From assembly GCF_038405225.1 (NCBI RefSeq), contig NZ_CP151657.1, positions 1,178,001-1,242,000 on the forward strand: 64,000 nucleotides of DNA, in the 5' to 3' direction. The notes under the pieces were generated by a model. The model worked only from the letters and a program-made list of their open reading frames with translations. It had not been told where the DNA came from and searched no databases. The position numbers and the translations under genes are program-made. Positions 25,418 to 33,597 of the stretch are shown piece by piece. Source of the stretch: Arthrobacter citreus (GTDB lineage: Bacteria > Actinomycetota > Actinomycetes > Actinomycetales > Micrococcaceae). Within the stretch, counting starts at the first letter, position 1. Each line of letters begins with the position of its first letter.

Positions 25418-25996
25418 ATGTTCGAAGATATGGAATGGCTGAACGAACCCCCTCACTGGGAGAATGGTGCAGACTCGCTGACTATCGAAACTGCTGCCGC
25501 AACAGATTTCTGGCGGGAAACACACTACGGGTTCACCCGCGACAGCGGGCATTTTCTCTACCGGGAAGTGGAGGGGGATTTTGTCGTTACCGCGACAGTG
25601 TTCGGAGGATTCACTTCGCTCTACGACCAGGCAGGTCTCATGATCCGGTGCGATGAGCGAACGTGGGTGAAGGCAGGCGTTGAGTACAGCGATGGTGCAC
25701 TGCAGCTAAGTACCGTTATTACCAACGGCACCTCGGACTGGTCGCTAAGCCCCATGGAAGCAGGCCGTGACGCGGTAACCCTGAGGCTGACCCGCCAGGC
25801 TAACGCCATCCATGTGCAGTACCTTGAGCGCCCGGGGGCGGAGGGGCAGTGGACGAGCCTGCGCCTCGGCTATCTGCAAATAAACGGTCGGTGCCAAGTG
25901 GGTGTCATGGCCTGTTCGCCTGAACGCGGCGACCTGCATGCTGGTTTCACTGACTTCAGCATCCGCCCCTCGGCGGGTATCGACCTGCATTCCTGA
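25418..25996 (+). CDS. DUF1349 family protein
   Basis: Soluble 192-aa protein with a concanavalin-like beta-sandwich of the DUF1349/YesU kind. Landmarks are DFWRETHYGFTRDSGHFLY, GDFVVTATVFGGFTSLYDQAGLMI and WVKAGVEYSDGALQLSTVIT; the last two are typical of the family. No signal peptide is seen. ATG 25418 is chosen because AAAAGG ends five bases ahead; ATG 25412 overlaps the MFS stop. Co-transcription with a transporter under LacI control suggests a role with a carbohydrate, but the family has no established activity. Confidence 0.85.
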   Translation: MFEDMEWLNEPPHWENGADSLTIETAAATDFWRETHYGFTRDSGHFLYREVEGDFVVTATVFGGFTSLYDQAGLMIRCDERTWVKAGVEYSDGALQLSTVITNGTSDWSLSPMEAGRDAVTLRLTRQANAIHVQYLERPGAEGQWTSLRLGYLQINGRCQVGVMACSPERGDLHAGFTDFSIRPSAGIDLHS

Positions 25997-26080
25997 AAGT
26001 CGGCAAGAAGGGGGTCCAGTATCAGGGGACATGCTGGCTGGAGGGGGTGCTGGCACACCCTTGCCTTTAGCGTCGCAAGG

Positions 26081-26118
26081 TCATATTGTTTTTCAATACG
26101 TATTGATAATCAATATGA
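26081..26118. promoter_or_regulatory. Nested palindromic operator ahead of the DUF2975/XRE pair
   Basis: A 38-base symmetric region: TCATATTG (26081-26088) mirrors CAATATGA (26111-26118), and a perfect CAATACGTATTG (26094-26105) fills the centre. A second reading gives the 15-bp palindrome TATTGATAATCAATA at 26101-26115 with a weaker copy at 26084-26098, i.e. two adjacent dimer sites. The stretch is far more AT-rich than its surroundings and lies 10 bases before the ATG. Confidence 0.8.
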
Positions 26119-26127
26119 GGGGGAACC

Positions 26128-26769
26128 ATGAGCACCACTCCAGTAATAAACCGAACATCAGGGGCGTCCGTGAAGCTTTCCGTGATCGCCGTCTGGATTG
26201 TCGCAGTCCTTGCCGCGGTGGGAAGTGCCCTCGAAATCTTCACCGTCATCACGGGACGGGCGGTCTTCGCCCTGAACGGGGCTGACCCGCGGCTGCCGTT
26301 GACAAGCCTGCCCCAAATCAACCAGGCCGAGCTTCGCGAAGGGACAACCGGCTACCTCGCAGATGCCCCGGCCTGGCTGCGGGTGCTGTGCGCAACACCG
26401 GCAATGGTCTATATCCTCATTGCACTCCTTGCCGCAGTTCTCATTACCCGCGCCTTACGCGGAATCGCAGCCAGCCGGCCCTTCTCGTCCTCCGTGCGGC
26501 GCAGCATGACCGTTCTTAGCCTGATCCTCATCCTCGGCGGAATCCTCTACGGAGTACTCGACCGCATTGCCGGTCAAGCGATCTACGACGTGGCCGTCAC
26601 CTTCACCCAGGGGATCCAGTTTCCGCTTGGCGCCGACTACGCCGTCACCAGTACCAACCCTGCCCGCTGGCCGTTCTTTATGATCATCACCGGGGTCGTC
26701 GGGCTTGCCCTGTCCACGGCCTTTAGGGCAGGAGCACGGCTCGAGGAAGCAGCGGATGGCCTTGTCTGA
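26128..26769 (+). CDS. DUF2975 membrane protein
   Basis: Integral membrane protein of 213 aa with four hydrophobic segments (about 20-45, 88-112, 128-148 and 180-200). The polar segment LRGIAASRPFSSSVRRSM after helix 2 is the best-conserved part of DUF2975. GAGGGGG stands ahead of the ATG. It overlaps by 14 bases the gene for a small XRE-type regulator, the partner usually found with DUF2975. The pair may sense a membrane or growth condition, but the function is unknown. Confidence 0.87.
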   Translation: MSTTPVINRTSGASVKLSVIAVWIVAVLAAVGSALEIFTVITGRAVFALNGADPRLPLTSLPQINQAELREGTTGYLADAPAWLRVLCATPAMVYILIALLAAVLITRALRGIAASRPFSSSVRRSMTVLSLILILGGILYGVLDRIAGQAIYDVAVTFTQGIQFPLGADYAVTSTNPARWPFFMIITGVVGLALSTAFRAGARLEEAADGLV

Positions 26770-27031
26770 ACCACGCAGGACCAAGGCTAACGACGGCGGC
26801 GTGCCGGGGGAGGATCCGGTCAAACACCGCATCGAGTGCCACCTCGACCGGGTCCTCACCCAGCGCGGCATGACGCTCACTGAACTCTCCCGGCGAACAG
26901 GAATAACCATGGCTAATCTGTCCATCCTGAAGACAAACAAGGCCAAAGCCATCCGCTTCAGCACCCTCACCGCTATCTGTGACGCTTTGGACACCACCCC
27001 AGCAGAACTGATCACCATCAAACCCCTGTAG
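26756..27031 (+). CDS. XRE-family transcriptional regulator (YozG-like)
   Basis: DNA-binding protein of 91 aa. After a charged N-terminal stretch (about 25 residues) comes a single Cro/C1-type helix-turn-helix: VLTQRGMTLTELSRRTGIT, then MANLSILKTNKAKAIRFSTL, ending with CDALDTTPAELI. GAGGAAG lies ahead of ATG 26756, inside the DUF2975 gene, so the two are made together. It is the most likely binder of the palindromes at 26081-26118, making the pair autoregulated; this is inference from position. Confidence 0.9.
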   Translation: MALSEPRRTKANDGGVPGEDPVKHRIECHLDRVLTQRGMTLTELSRRTGITMANLSILKTNKAKAIRFSTLTAICDALDTTPAELITIKPL

Positions 27032-27101
27032 CCAAACGCCACCGACGCGCCAGCAGGGCCAGGCACGACGCAGCCCCCCAGCCGGGGTGAGCCTTCCGGG
27101 C

Positions 27102-27107
27102 TAGTAT
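27102..27107 (+). promoter_or_regulatory. -10 box of DUF2332 gene
   Basis: TAGTAT six bases before ATG 27114, no ribosome site: leaderless arrangement. Confidence 0.55.
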
Positions 27108-27113
27108 CCAGCC

Positions 27114-28082
27114 ATGACCATTGCCAACACCTACCGGGGCTTCGCGGAACTCGAAGCGCACGGCGTTTCAGACATTTATGAGGACTGGGCCCTGGGCGTC
27201 TCCATGGATCCGGAAGTCCAGGCATTGTTGGCCGGGCTTCAGCCGGCGAAGCGGCAACCGAACCTGGTGTTCGCCGCAGCCCGGGCGCAGGGGGCGCCAC
27301 TGGGCAGCTACCAAAACTTCCGGCCCTGGTTGCTCGGCAATTGGCAGAAGGTGGAGCGGGTCATCCGGACCCGTTCCACCCAGACCAACGAGGCCGGCCG
27401 GTGCGCGGTCCTCCTTCCTCAACTCGCCGCCATCGAAGGGCCGGTTGCGCTGCTGGAGGTCGGAGCCTCCGCCGGGATCTGCCTGTATCCGGACCGGTAC
27501 AGCTACAGCTACCAGCGGGAGGACGGGCAGGTCCGGATAGATCCTCCGCAGGCCACTGACGTGCTGCTCGAATGCGAACTGCGGGGTGAATCCACCGTCC
27601 CGACCAGGATTCCCGAAGTGATCTGGCGTGCGGGCATCGACTTGAACCCCATCGACATCACTGACCGCGGGAACCTGCAGTGGCTGGAGGCCCTCATCTG
27701 GCCTGAACATGAGGCCCGGCGCCGACGCCTCCATGCCGCCGCGGCTGTGGTCGCCGCTGATCCGCCCCTGCTCGTGGCGGGCGACCTGAACCAGGAGATT
27801 GGCAGATTGGCACGGCTGGCCCCGCCGGAGGCCACCCTGGTCATCTTCCACAGTGCCGTGCTCGTCTACCTCAGCCATCCGGAACGCCAGCAATTCGTGG
27901 ACCAGGTGAGTGCCCTCGACTGCGTCTGGTTGAGCAACGAAGGCCTGCAGGTCCTGCCCGGCATTGCTGCCCGGATTACCAGTCGGACACCACCACAGGA
28001 CGGTGCCTTTGTTCTGGCGAGAAACGGAGAACCGGTCGCCCTCACCGGACCCCACGGACAGTACACCCAGTCCCTGACCTGA
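27114..28082 (+). CDS. DUF2332 family protein
   Basis: Cytosolic protein of 322 aa. The central segment ALLEVGASAGICLYPDRYSY looks like the glycine-rich first strand of a Rossmann-like, SAM-binding fold, and LVIFHSAVLVYL resembles a later strand of the same fold, so methyltransferase ancestry is plausible. VIWRAGIDLNPIDITDR and WLEALIWPEHEARRRRL are further stretches typical of DUF2332. No activity is established for the family. It is transcribed alone, with a leaderless-type promoter. Confidence 0.85.
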   Translation: MTIANTYRGFAELEAHGVSDIYEDWALGVSMDPEVQALLAGLQPAKRQPNLVFAAARAQGAPLGSYQNFRPWLLGNWQKVERVIRTRSTQTNEAGRCAVLLPQLAAIEGPVALLEVGASAGICLYPDRYSYSYQREDGQVRIDPPQATDVLLECELRGESTVPTRIPEVIWRAGIDLNPIDITDRGNLQWLEALIWPEHEARRRRLHAAAAVVAADPPLLVAGDLNQEIGRLARLAPPEATLVIFHSAVLVYLSHPERQQFVDQVSALDCVWLSNEGLQVLPGIAARITSRTPPQDGAFVLARNGEPVALTGPHGQYTQSLT

Positions 28083-28110
28083 CTCGATGCCTCAGTGGCA
28101 TGATGGCGCC

Positions 28111-28710
28111 ATGACGTTTATTCCTTCCAGCGATTTGACCGCCGCGCAGTGGATCGCGGCCAGCGGTGAGCACTGGTGGAACCTGGTGACGCTGGGTCCT
28201 CCGGGATTTCCGGCGTATGCGCGGCTGCGGTTCATTGCTGATCCGTCCTACGAGGGTCAGTCCGAAAATGAGGCTGTACGCCGGGGTGGCGTCCTCCCGG
28301 ATGATGACCAGCTCCGCATCGCGGCGGGAACGCTGCTGCGGCACGCGGACTCACCCGCCGAGGGATACCTGCTGATCTGGGACGGCTGGGGCGAAGAGGC
28401 GTTCCCTGAACCCATACTTCGGACACCCCGTGTGGTGGTCCCCAACCGTGAGTACTACCTGTGCAGGGTCCCGCTGCAGGGCTTCTTCTCCGGGGCGGTC
28501 AGTGACTCGTGGCAGGAGGAAACTGGCCGCCCCATGCCGGCCCCTGCCTTCATCTGGCCCTCGAACCGGACCTGGTGCATCACCTCGGACGTCGATCCCC
28601 ATTGGGCCGGCATCGGAGCTGATCGGGAGCTGATCGACCAGTTACTGGCCGAACCACGTATCGACGTCGTTCCGGTGGTTGCGGATCAAAGACTGCCCTT
28701 CTACTCCTAG
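28111..28710 (+). CDS. Hypothetical protein
   Basis: Soluble 199-aa protein that I do not place in a family. It is rich in Trp and Pro (EHWWNLVTLGPPGFP, LLIWDGWGEEAFP, APAFIWPSNRTWCITSDVDP), without a signal peptide or membrane segment. The composition and the final WPSNRTWCITSDVDPHWAGI resemble small SMI1/KNR4-unrelated actinobacterial proteins in which a Trp-rich beta core binds a partner, but this is impression only. ATG 28111 is preferred over two earlier ATGs because CATGAT lies six bases ahead, echoing other leaderless starts nearby. Confidence 0.75.
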   Translation: MTFIPSSDLTAAQWIAASGEHWWNLVTLGPPGFPAYARLRFIADPSYEGQSENEAVRRGGVLPDDDQLRIAAGTLLRHADSPAEGYLLIWDGWGEEAFPEPILRTPRVVVPNREYYLCRVPLQGFFSGAVSDSWQEETGRPMPAPAFIWPSNRTWCITSDVDPHWAGIGADRELIDQLLAEPRIDVVPVVADQRLPFYS

Positions 28711-28789
28711 CGGCAGGGCGGCAGGATTCGCTGCGCATCCGGAAGTTGCCGACGGGGCTCCATGCCGACGGAGCCGGGACGCCGGAACC

Positions 28790-29998
28790 TCAGCGGCGCG
28801 TACTGACCGTCACCGTGAATTTGGGGTTCCGGGCGACTTCCCGGGTGGGACCGACCAGCCGGTTCAGGGCCGGCTTGTACATCAAGTGGCTGTTCCAGAC
28901 AGTCCACAGTTCACCACCCGGGCGCAGGACCCGGCCGGCATCCGCAAAGAGCTTCAGGGCAATTCCGGCATGCACGCTGGCGCCGATGTGGAACGGGGGA
29001 TTCAGCACCACCAGGTCCTCGGACGCGTCCGGAAAACCGGCAAGGGCATCGCCGCGGCGCACCGTCACCCGGTTGCCGACACCATTGGCGGCGGCGGTGA
29101 GCTGCGCCGAGGACACCGCCGCAGCCGACTGGTCCGTGGCGGTGACCTGCAGCGCCGGACGCGTCAGGGCCAGATACGCGGCAATGGCGCCGGTTCCGCA
29201 GCCCAAATCAACAGCCCGCTCCGCGGAACGGGCACCGGCCAGCAGGGGCAGCAGGAACCGGGTGCCGATGTCCAGGGCGGGACCGGCGAAGGCGGCTCCG
29301 TGTGCCCACAGCTCCAGCGGCGCGGCCAAACCGACCTCGTGGCGCTGGGACACCGGAAAGCGCGCCGCCGGGCGAGCCTCCGGCGGCAGGGGAGCGGCTG
29401 CGGTCAGGATCCGCGACTTCTGCCGGCCCAGCCCCGCCGTCACCGAACCAAAGTAGCGGGCCAGCACATCATTCATGGCGGTGGACATGTGCTTGATGCG
29501 GCCCCCGGCGTAAACCGTCACTTCCGGGGAAGCATGGGCGGCGATCAGCCCGGCGATCTCCTCCAGCGCATCCAGCGAGCGCGGCAGGCGCAGCAGCACC
29601 AGCCGTGCGCCGTCGAGAAGTGCCGGTTCCAGGGCGTGGTGGCGGTAGGCGCCTTCCAGCCCGAGCTGCCGGGCGTTGCGGTCCAGGGCATGCTCGCCGC
29701 TGAGCGGATCCTGGTGCACCCGAAGGCCCGCCAGCCCGTGGTCCGCGGCGGCTCCGAGCGTCAGTGCGCCGTAGGCATCACCGATGACGACGACGGCGCC
29801 GCTTCCGTTGCGCTCCGGGCCGCCGGCCGCGGCGGCAGCGAGATCGGCGGCTGCGGTGTCGAGCAGGAGCCGGTCCGCGGCGTCCCATGCCTGCAGGTTC
29901 TCCGCTTCGATATCCGGGCGGCGGCTTAGGCGGGAGAAGTCAAAGGCCGCGGGGCCGGCCGGCTCCGGAGTTACGGGCTCCGGGGTTACATCAGTCAA
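28790..29998 (-). CDS. Class I SAM methyltransferase, RsmC/RlmG-like
   Basis: Probable rRNA guanine-N2 methyltransferase of 402 aa. It has the duplicated build of RsmC/RlmG: an N-terminal half that lacks SAM motifs (DAYGALTLGAA is the decayed copy) and a catalytic half with AVDLGCGTGAIAAYLA (SAM-binding) and VLNPPFHIG (the N-P-P-F/Y motif of exocyclic-amine methyltransferases). TTG 29998 overlaps the end of the upstream gene by eight bases, so initiation depends on coupling. Whether 16S G1207 or 23S G1835 is the target cannot be told from sequence. Confidence 0.87.
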   Translation of the reverse strand: MTDVTPEPVTPEPAGPAAFDFSRLSRRPDIEAENLQAWDAADRLLLDTAAADLAAAAAGGPERNGSGAVVVIGDAYGALTLGAAADHGLAGLRVHQDPLSGEHALDRNARQLGLEGAYRHHALEPALLDGARLVLLRLPRSLDALEEIAGLIAAHASPEVTVYAGGRIKHMSTAMNDVLARYFGSVTAGLGRQKSRILTAAAPLPPEARPAARFPVSQRHEVGLAAPLELWAHGAAFAGPALDIGTRFLLPLLAGARSAERAVDLGCGTGAIAAYLALTRPALQVTATDQSAAAVSSAQLTAAANGVGNRVTVRRGDALAGFPDASEDLVVLNPPFHIGASVHAGIALKLFADAGRVLRPGGELWTVWNSHLMYKPALNRLVGPTREVARNPKFTVTVSTRR

Positions 29999-30686
29999 GG
30001 TCGATCCATTTCGTTCCTAGGGGGACCGGGTCGGAGGCTCCGGCGGTCAGGGCGGCCAGCCGGGAATGGAAGGTTGCCAGGGCATCGGCGGTATCGGGCA
30101 GTGCAACGTGAAGCTGGGCACCGGCCGCGGAGTAGTCGGTGCCCAGGACGCTGACGCCGGCCGTGCGCAGGTCATTTTCCAGCCGGCCGGCGGCGGAATG
30201 TCCGGCCGGAATGCCGTACAGCTGCATCCTGCGCCGCCGGATCAGCCGGGCGGTGGCCAGCGCGGAGGACACCGACTCGGAATAGGCCCGTACCAGGCCG
30301 CCAGCCCCCAGCAGGATGCCGCCAAAATACCGTACGGTCACGGCGGCTGTGTCGCTGAGGTCGGCGGCGCCGTCGAACGTCTCGCGTTTGGTCAGGGCTT
30401 CGAGCATGGGAATGCCGGCGGTGCCGGAAGGCTCGCCGTCGTCGCTCGAGCGCTGCACGTTCCGGTCCGGGCCCAGGACAAAGGCACTGCAGTGGTGCCG
30501 GGCGTCATGGAACTCGCGGCGCAGGCCGGCCACCAGGGCGCGGGCGTCCTCCTCGGTCTCGACGCGGCGCAGGACGGTGATGAAGCGGGAACGCTTGATT
30601 TCCAGTTCATGCCGGTGTTCGCCGGCAATGGTGGTGTAGCGCCCCCTGGTTCCGCCCTGTCCATCCGTTCCGACCTGTTCATTCAC
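29991..30686 (-). CDS. YigZ/IMPACT family protein
   Basis: 231-aa member of the UPF0029/IMPACT family. The N-terminal half has RRVETEEDARALVAGL, HHCSAFVLGPDRNVQRSSDDGEPSGTAG and TVRYFGGILLGAGGLVRAYS, all family hallmarks. The C-terminal half is the DUF1949 ferredoxin-like domain. Bacterial members are linked to ribosome-associated or peptidase-like roles without a settled activity. The methyltransferase gene overlaps its stop, so the two probably act in the same translation-related process. Confidence 0.93.
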   Translation of the reverse strand: MNEQVGTDGQGGTRGRYTTIAGEHRHELEIKRSRFITVLRRVETEEDARALVAGLRREFHDARHHCSAFVLGPDRNVQRSSDDGEPSGTAGIPMLEALTKRETFDGAADLSDTAAVTVRYFGGILLGAGGLVRAYSESVSSALATARLIRRRRMQLYGIPAGHSAAGRLENDLRTAGVSVLGTDYSAAGAQLHVALPDTADALATFHSRLAALTAGASDPVPLGTKWIDLD

Positions 30687-30784
30687 TGCTCCAGTTTAGG
30701 CGCTGCCCGCCGGCGTTCCTTCCGTTGCCCCGGTGGCCTCCGCCGGCGCCTCCGCGGCCGGTGCGTGGCCCCCGCCGCACACGG

Positions 30785-30790
30785 TAGCCT
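30785..30790 (+). promoter_or_regulatory. -10 box of coaE
   Basis: TAGCCT seven bases before ATG 30798, no ribosome site: leaderless arrangement. Confidence 0.55.
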
Positions 30791-30797
30791 TGGGCGC

Positions 30798-31418
30798 ATG
30801 CTGAGAGTTGGACTGACCGGTGGAATTGCCGCGGGTAAATCGTTGGCCGCACGGACCCTGCAGGAGCTGGGGGCGCTGGTCATCGACGCCGACGCCCTGG
30901 CCCGGGAAGTGGTGGAGCCGGGCACTGACGGCCTTGCCGCCGTCGTCGACGCCTTTGGCCCCGGCATGCTCGACGCCGAGGGGCGGCTGGACCGGCCGGC
31001 GCTGGCCACCGTCGTGTTCTCCGATGAGGACAGGCGGAAGGTCCTGAACGGGATTGTCCATCCCCGGGTCCGGGCACGGGCTGCGGAGCTCGAGGAGGGC
31101 GCGGCACCGGAAGCGATCGTGGTCCATGACATTCCGCTGCTGGTGGAGACCGGTCAGCACCGTAATTTCGACTTTGTCCTGGTCATTGACGCGCCCGAGG
31201 AGGAACGGATCCGCCGGATGGCCGCGGACCGCGGGATGAGCGAGGAGGCTGCGCGTGCCCGCATTGCCGCGCAGGCCGGTGCGGCGGAGCGGGCTGCGGC
31301 CGCCGACGTCGTCCTCGTTAACGACGGCACGGCTGCGGAGCTGGTCGAGGCGGTCCGGGACCTGTGGCGGCGCCGCCTCGCCCCGCTGAACGAGAACATG
31401 CTGGCGGCCCGGGAATGA
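30798..31418 (+). CDS. coaE: Dephospho-CoA kinase
   Basis: Last step of coenzyme A synthesis: ATP-dependent phosphorylation of the 3'-OH of dephospho-CoA. The 206-aa P-loop protein starts MLRVGLTGGIAAGKS (Walker A, K14). IDADALAREVVEPGTDGL and HDIPLLVETG are the substrate-binding and family signature stretches; ERIRRMAADRGMSEEAARARI is the lid. ATG 30798 is fixed by the family N-terminus and the -10 box. It lies ahead of uvrB, as is common in actinobacteria. Confidence 0.97.
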   Translation: MLRVGLTGGIAAGKSLAARTLQELGALVIDADALAREVVEPGTDGLAAVVDAFGPGMLDAEGRLDRPALATVVFSDEDRRKVLNGIVHPRVRARAAELEEGAAPEAIVVHDIPLLVETGQHRNFDFVLVIDAPEEERIRRMAADRGMSEEAARARIAAQAGAAERAAAADVVLVNDGTAAELVEAVRDLWRRRLAPLNENMLAARE

Positions 31419-31443
31419 GTGTTCAGCCCTCAGCTAACCGGGA

Positions 31444-31482
31444 GCACTGCGGACCCGTCCTGTCCGCAGTGCGGAGTAGCGT
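31444..31482 (+). promoter_or_regulatory. Hairpin and -10 box between coaE and uvrB
   Basis: GCACTGCGGAC (31444-31454) and GTCCGCAGTGC (31462-31472) form a perfect 11-bp stem with a seven-base loop and no T run. TAGCGT (31477-31482) stands six bases before uvrB ATG 31489. The inverted repeat covers the uvrB -35 region, so it may be an operator as well as, or instead of, a terminator. No LexA box was recognised. Confidence 0.6.
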
Positions 31483-31488
31483 TTAAGC

Positions 31489-33579
31489 ATGAGTCTTGCG
31501 CAGGACATCAAAAGAGTTGTCGCCCCCTTCGAAGTCATCAGCGATTACTCGCCCGCCGGCGATCAGCCCACCGCCATTAAGGAACTCGCCGAACGCATCA
31601 AGGCCGGCGAAAAGGACGTGGTCCTCCTCGGTGCCACGGGTACCGGTAAGAGTGCGACGGCGGCATGGCTGGTGGAGCAGGTCCAGCGGCCCACGCTGGT
31701 GATGGTGCAGAACAAGACGCTGGCCGCCCAGCTGGCCAACGAGTTCCGCGAGCTGCTGCCCAACAATGCGGTCGAGTACTTTGTCTCGTACTACGACTAC
31801 TACCAGCCCGAGGCCTACGTACCGCAGACGGATACCTTCATTGAGAAGGACTCCTCGATCAATGAGGAAGTGGAACGGCTGCGGCACTCCGCGACCAACG
31901 CCCTGCTGACCCGGCGCGACGTCATTGTGGTGGCAACCGTGTCCTGCATCTACGGCCTGGGCACCCCGGAAGAGTACATCGAGCAAATGGTGACCCTGCG
32001 CCGGGGGCAGCAGATGAACCGCGATGACCTGCTGCGCCGGTTCGTGGGGATGCAGTACGCCCGCAACGACATGGACTTCCACCGCGGGACCTTCCGGGTC
32101 CGGGGTGACACCGTGGAGATCATCCCGATGTATGAGGAAAACGCGCTGCGGATCGAGTTCTTCGGCGACGAGATCGAGAACATCTACACCCTGCACCCGC
32201 TGACCGGCGATGTCATCCGCGAGGAAGAGGAAATGTACGTCTTCCCGGCTTCCCACTATGTGGCGGGCGAGGACCGGATGCAGCGGGCCATCCGCAATAT
32301 CGAAGATGAACTGCAGGTGCGCCTGGCCGAGCTGGAATCCCAGAACAAGCTGGTGGAGGCGCAGCGGCTGCGGATGCGCACCACCTATGACCTGGAAATG
32401 ATGCAGCAGATGGGCTTCTGCAACGGCATCGAGAACTACTCCCGGCACATCGACGGCCGCGGTCCCGGCACCGCGCCGCACTGCCTGCTGGATTACTTCC
32501 CCGATGATTTCCTGCTGGTGGTGGATGAATCCCACGTCACCATTCCGCAGATCGGCGCCATGTATGAAGGCGACATGTCCCGCAAGCGCACCCTCGTGGA
32601 CCACGGCTTCCGGCTGCCCTCGGCCATGGACAACCGGCCGCTGAAATGGGACGAGTTCCTGGAGCGGATTGGGCAGACCATCTACATGTCCGCCACGCCC
32701 GGAAAGTACGAGCTGTCCAAATCCGATGGCTACGTGGAGCAGATCATCCGTCCCACCGGGCTGGTGGATCCGCAGGTGATCGTCAAGCCGTCCAAGGGTC
32801 AGATCGATGACCTGCTGGGCGAGATCCGGACCCGCACCGAGCGCAACGAACGCGTCCTGGTGACAACGCTGACCAAGCGGATGGCCGAGGACCTCACCGG
32901 CTACCTGCTGGAGCACGGCGTCAAGGTGGAGTACCTGCACTCCGACGTTGACACCCTGCGCCGCGTGGAGCTGCTGCGCGAGCTGCGGATGGGCACCTTC
33001 GACGTGCTGGTGGGCATCAACCTGCTCCGTGAGGGCCTGGACCTTCCCGAGGTGTCGCTGGTGTCGATCCTCGACGCCGACAAGGAGGGCTTCCTGCGCT
33101 CCTCCACCTCGCTGATCCAGACCATCGGCCGTGCCGCCCGCAACGTCTCCGGCGAGGTGCACATGTACGCGGACCGGATCACCGACTCGATGGCGAAAGC
33201 CATTGACGAAACCAACCGCCGCCGCGACATCCAAATCGCGTACAACAAGAAGCACGGCGTGGATCCGCAGCCGCTGCGCAAGAAGATCGCCGACATCACC
33301 GATTCCCTGGCCCGGGAAGACGCGGACACCAAGGCGCTGCTGGCCGAAGCCGCGGAAAAGAAGAACCGCAAGACCACCGGAAAGGGCAAGGGCGGGATCC
33401 GCAAGGACGGCCTGGCCGCTGCTCCCGCAGAGGATTTGGCCGGGCTGATTGCGTCCATGACCGAGCAGATGCACGCGGCGGCTGCGGAGCTGCAGTTCGA
33501 GCTGGCCGCCCGGCTGCGCGACGAGGTGGGGGACCTGAAGAAGGAACTGCGGCAAATGCAGAACGCCGGGCACGCCTAA
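31489..33579 (+). CDS. uvrB: UvrABC excision nuclease subunit B
   Basis: Damage-recognition helicase of nucleotide excision repair, 696 aa; works with UvrA and UvrC. Walker A is GATGTGKSA (48-56), the beta-hairpin that probes the damaged strand spans [20 protein letters not shown], and the helicase motif II is DESH (346-349). Domain 3 carries the DNA helicase motifs V and VI ([26 protein letters not shown]). The C-terminal UVR motif, which binds UvrA/UvrC, is at about 655-690. It is a single gene with a leaderless-type start; the reductase gene converges on it 17 bases downstream without a clear terminator. Confidence 0.98.
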   Translation: MSLAQDIKRVVAPFEVISDYSPAGDQPTAIKELAERIKAGEKDVVLLGATGTGKSATAAWLVEQVQRPTLVMVQNKTLAAQLANEFRELLPNNAVEYFVSYYDYYQPEAYVPQTDTFIEKDSSINEEVERLRHSATNALLTRRDVIVVATVSCIYGLGTPEEYIEQMVTLRRGQQMNRDDLLRRFVGMQYARNDMDFHRGTFRVRGDTVEIIPMYEENALRIEFFGDEIENIYTLHPLTGDVIREEEEMYVFPASHYVAGEDRMQRAIRNIEDELQVRLAELESQNKLVEAQRLRMRTTYDLEMMQQMGFCNGIENYSRHIDGRGPGTAPHCLLDYFPDDFLLVVDESHVTIPQIGAMYEGDMSRKRTLVDHGFRLPSAMDNRPLKWDEFLERIGQTIYMSATPGKYELSKSDGYVEQIIRPTGLVDPQVIVKPSKGQIDDLLGEIRTRTERNERVLVTTLTKRMAEDLTGYLLEHGVKVEYLHSDVDTLRRVELLRELRMGTFDVLVGINLLREGLDLPEVSLVSILDADKEGFLRSSTSLIQTIGRAARNVSGEVHMYADRITDSMAKAIDETNRRRDIQIAYNKKHGVDPQPLRKKIADITDSLAREDADTKALLAEAAEKKNRKTTGKGKGGIRKDGLAAAPAEDLAGLIASMTEQMHAAAAELQFELAARLRDEVGDLKKELRQMQNAGHA

Positions 33580-33597
33580 GAATCTCCGGCGGGGAGC

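Noticed and set aside
31419-31488. LexA (SOS) box in front of uvrB
   Set aside because: No GAAC-N4-GTTC-type sequence; the inverted repeat there is of another kind.
31483-33573. Open frame of nearly 700 codons on the strand opposite uvrB
   Set aside because: It mirrors uvrB codon for codon. In GC-rich coding DNA the antisense frame often lacks stops; the translation is His/Gly/Leu/Val-rich with no domain.
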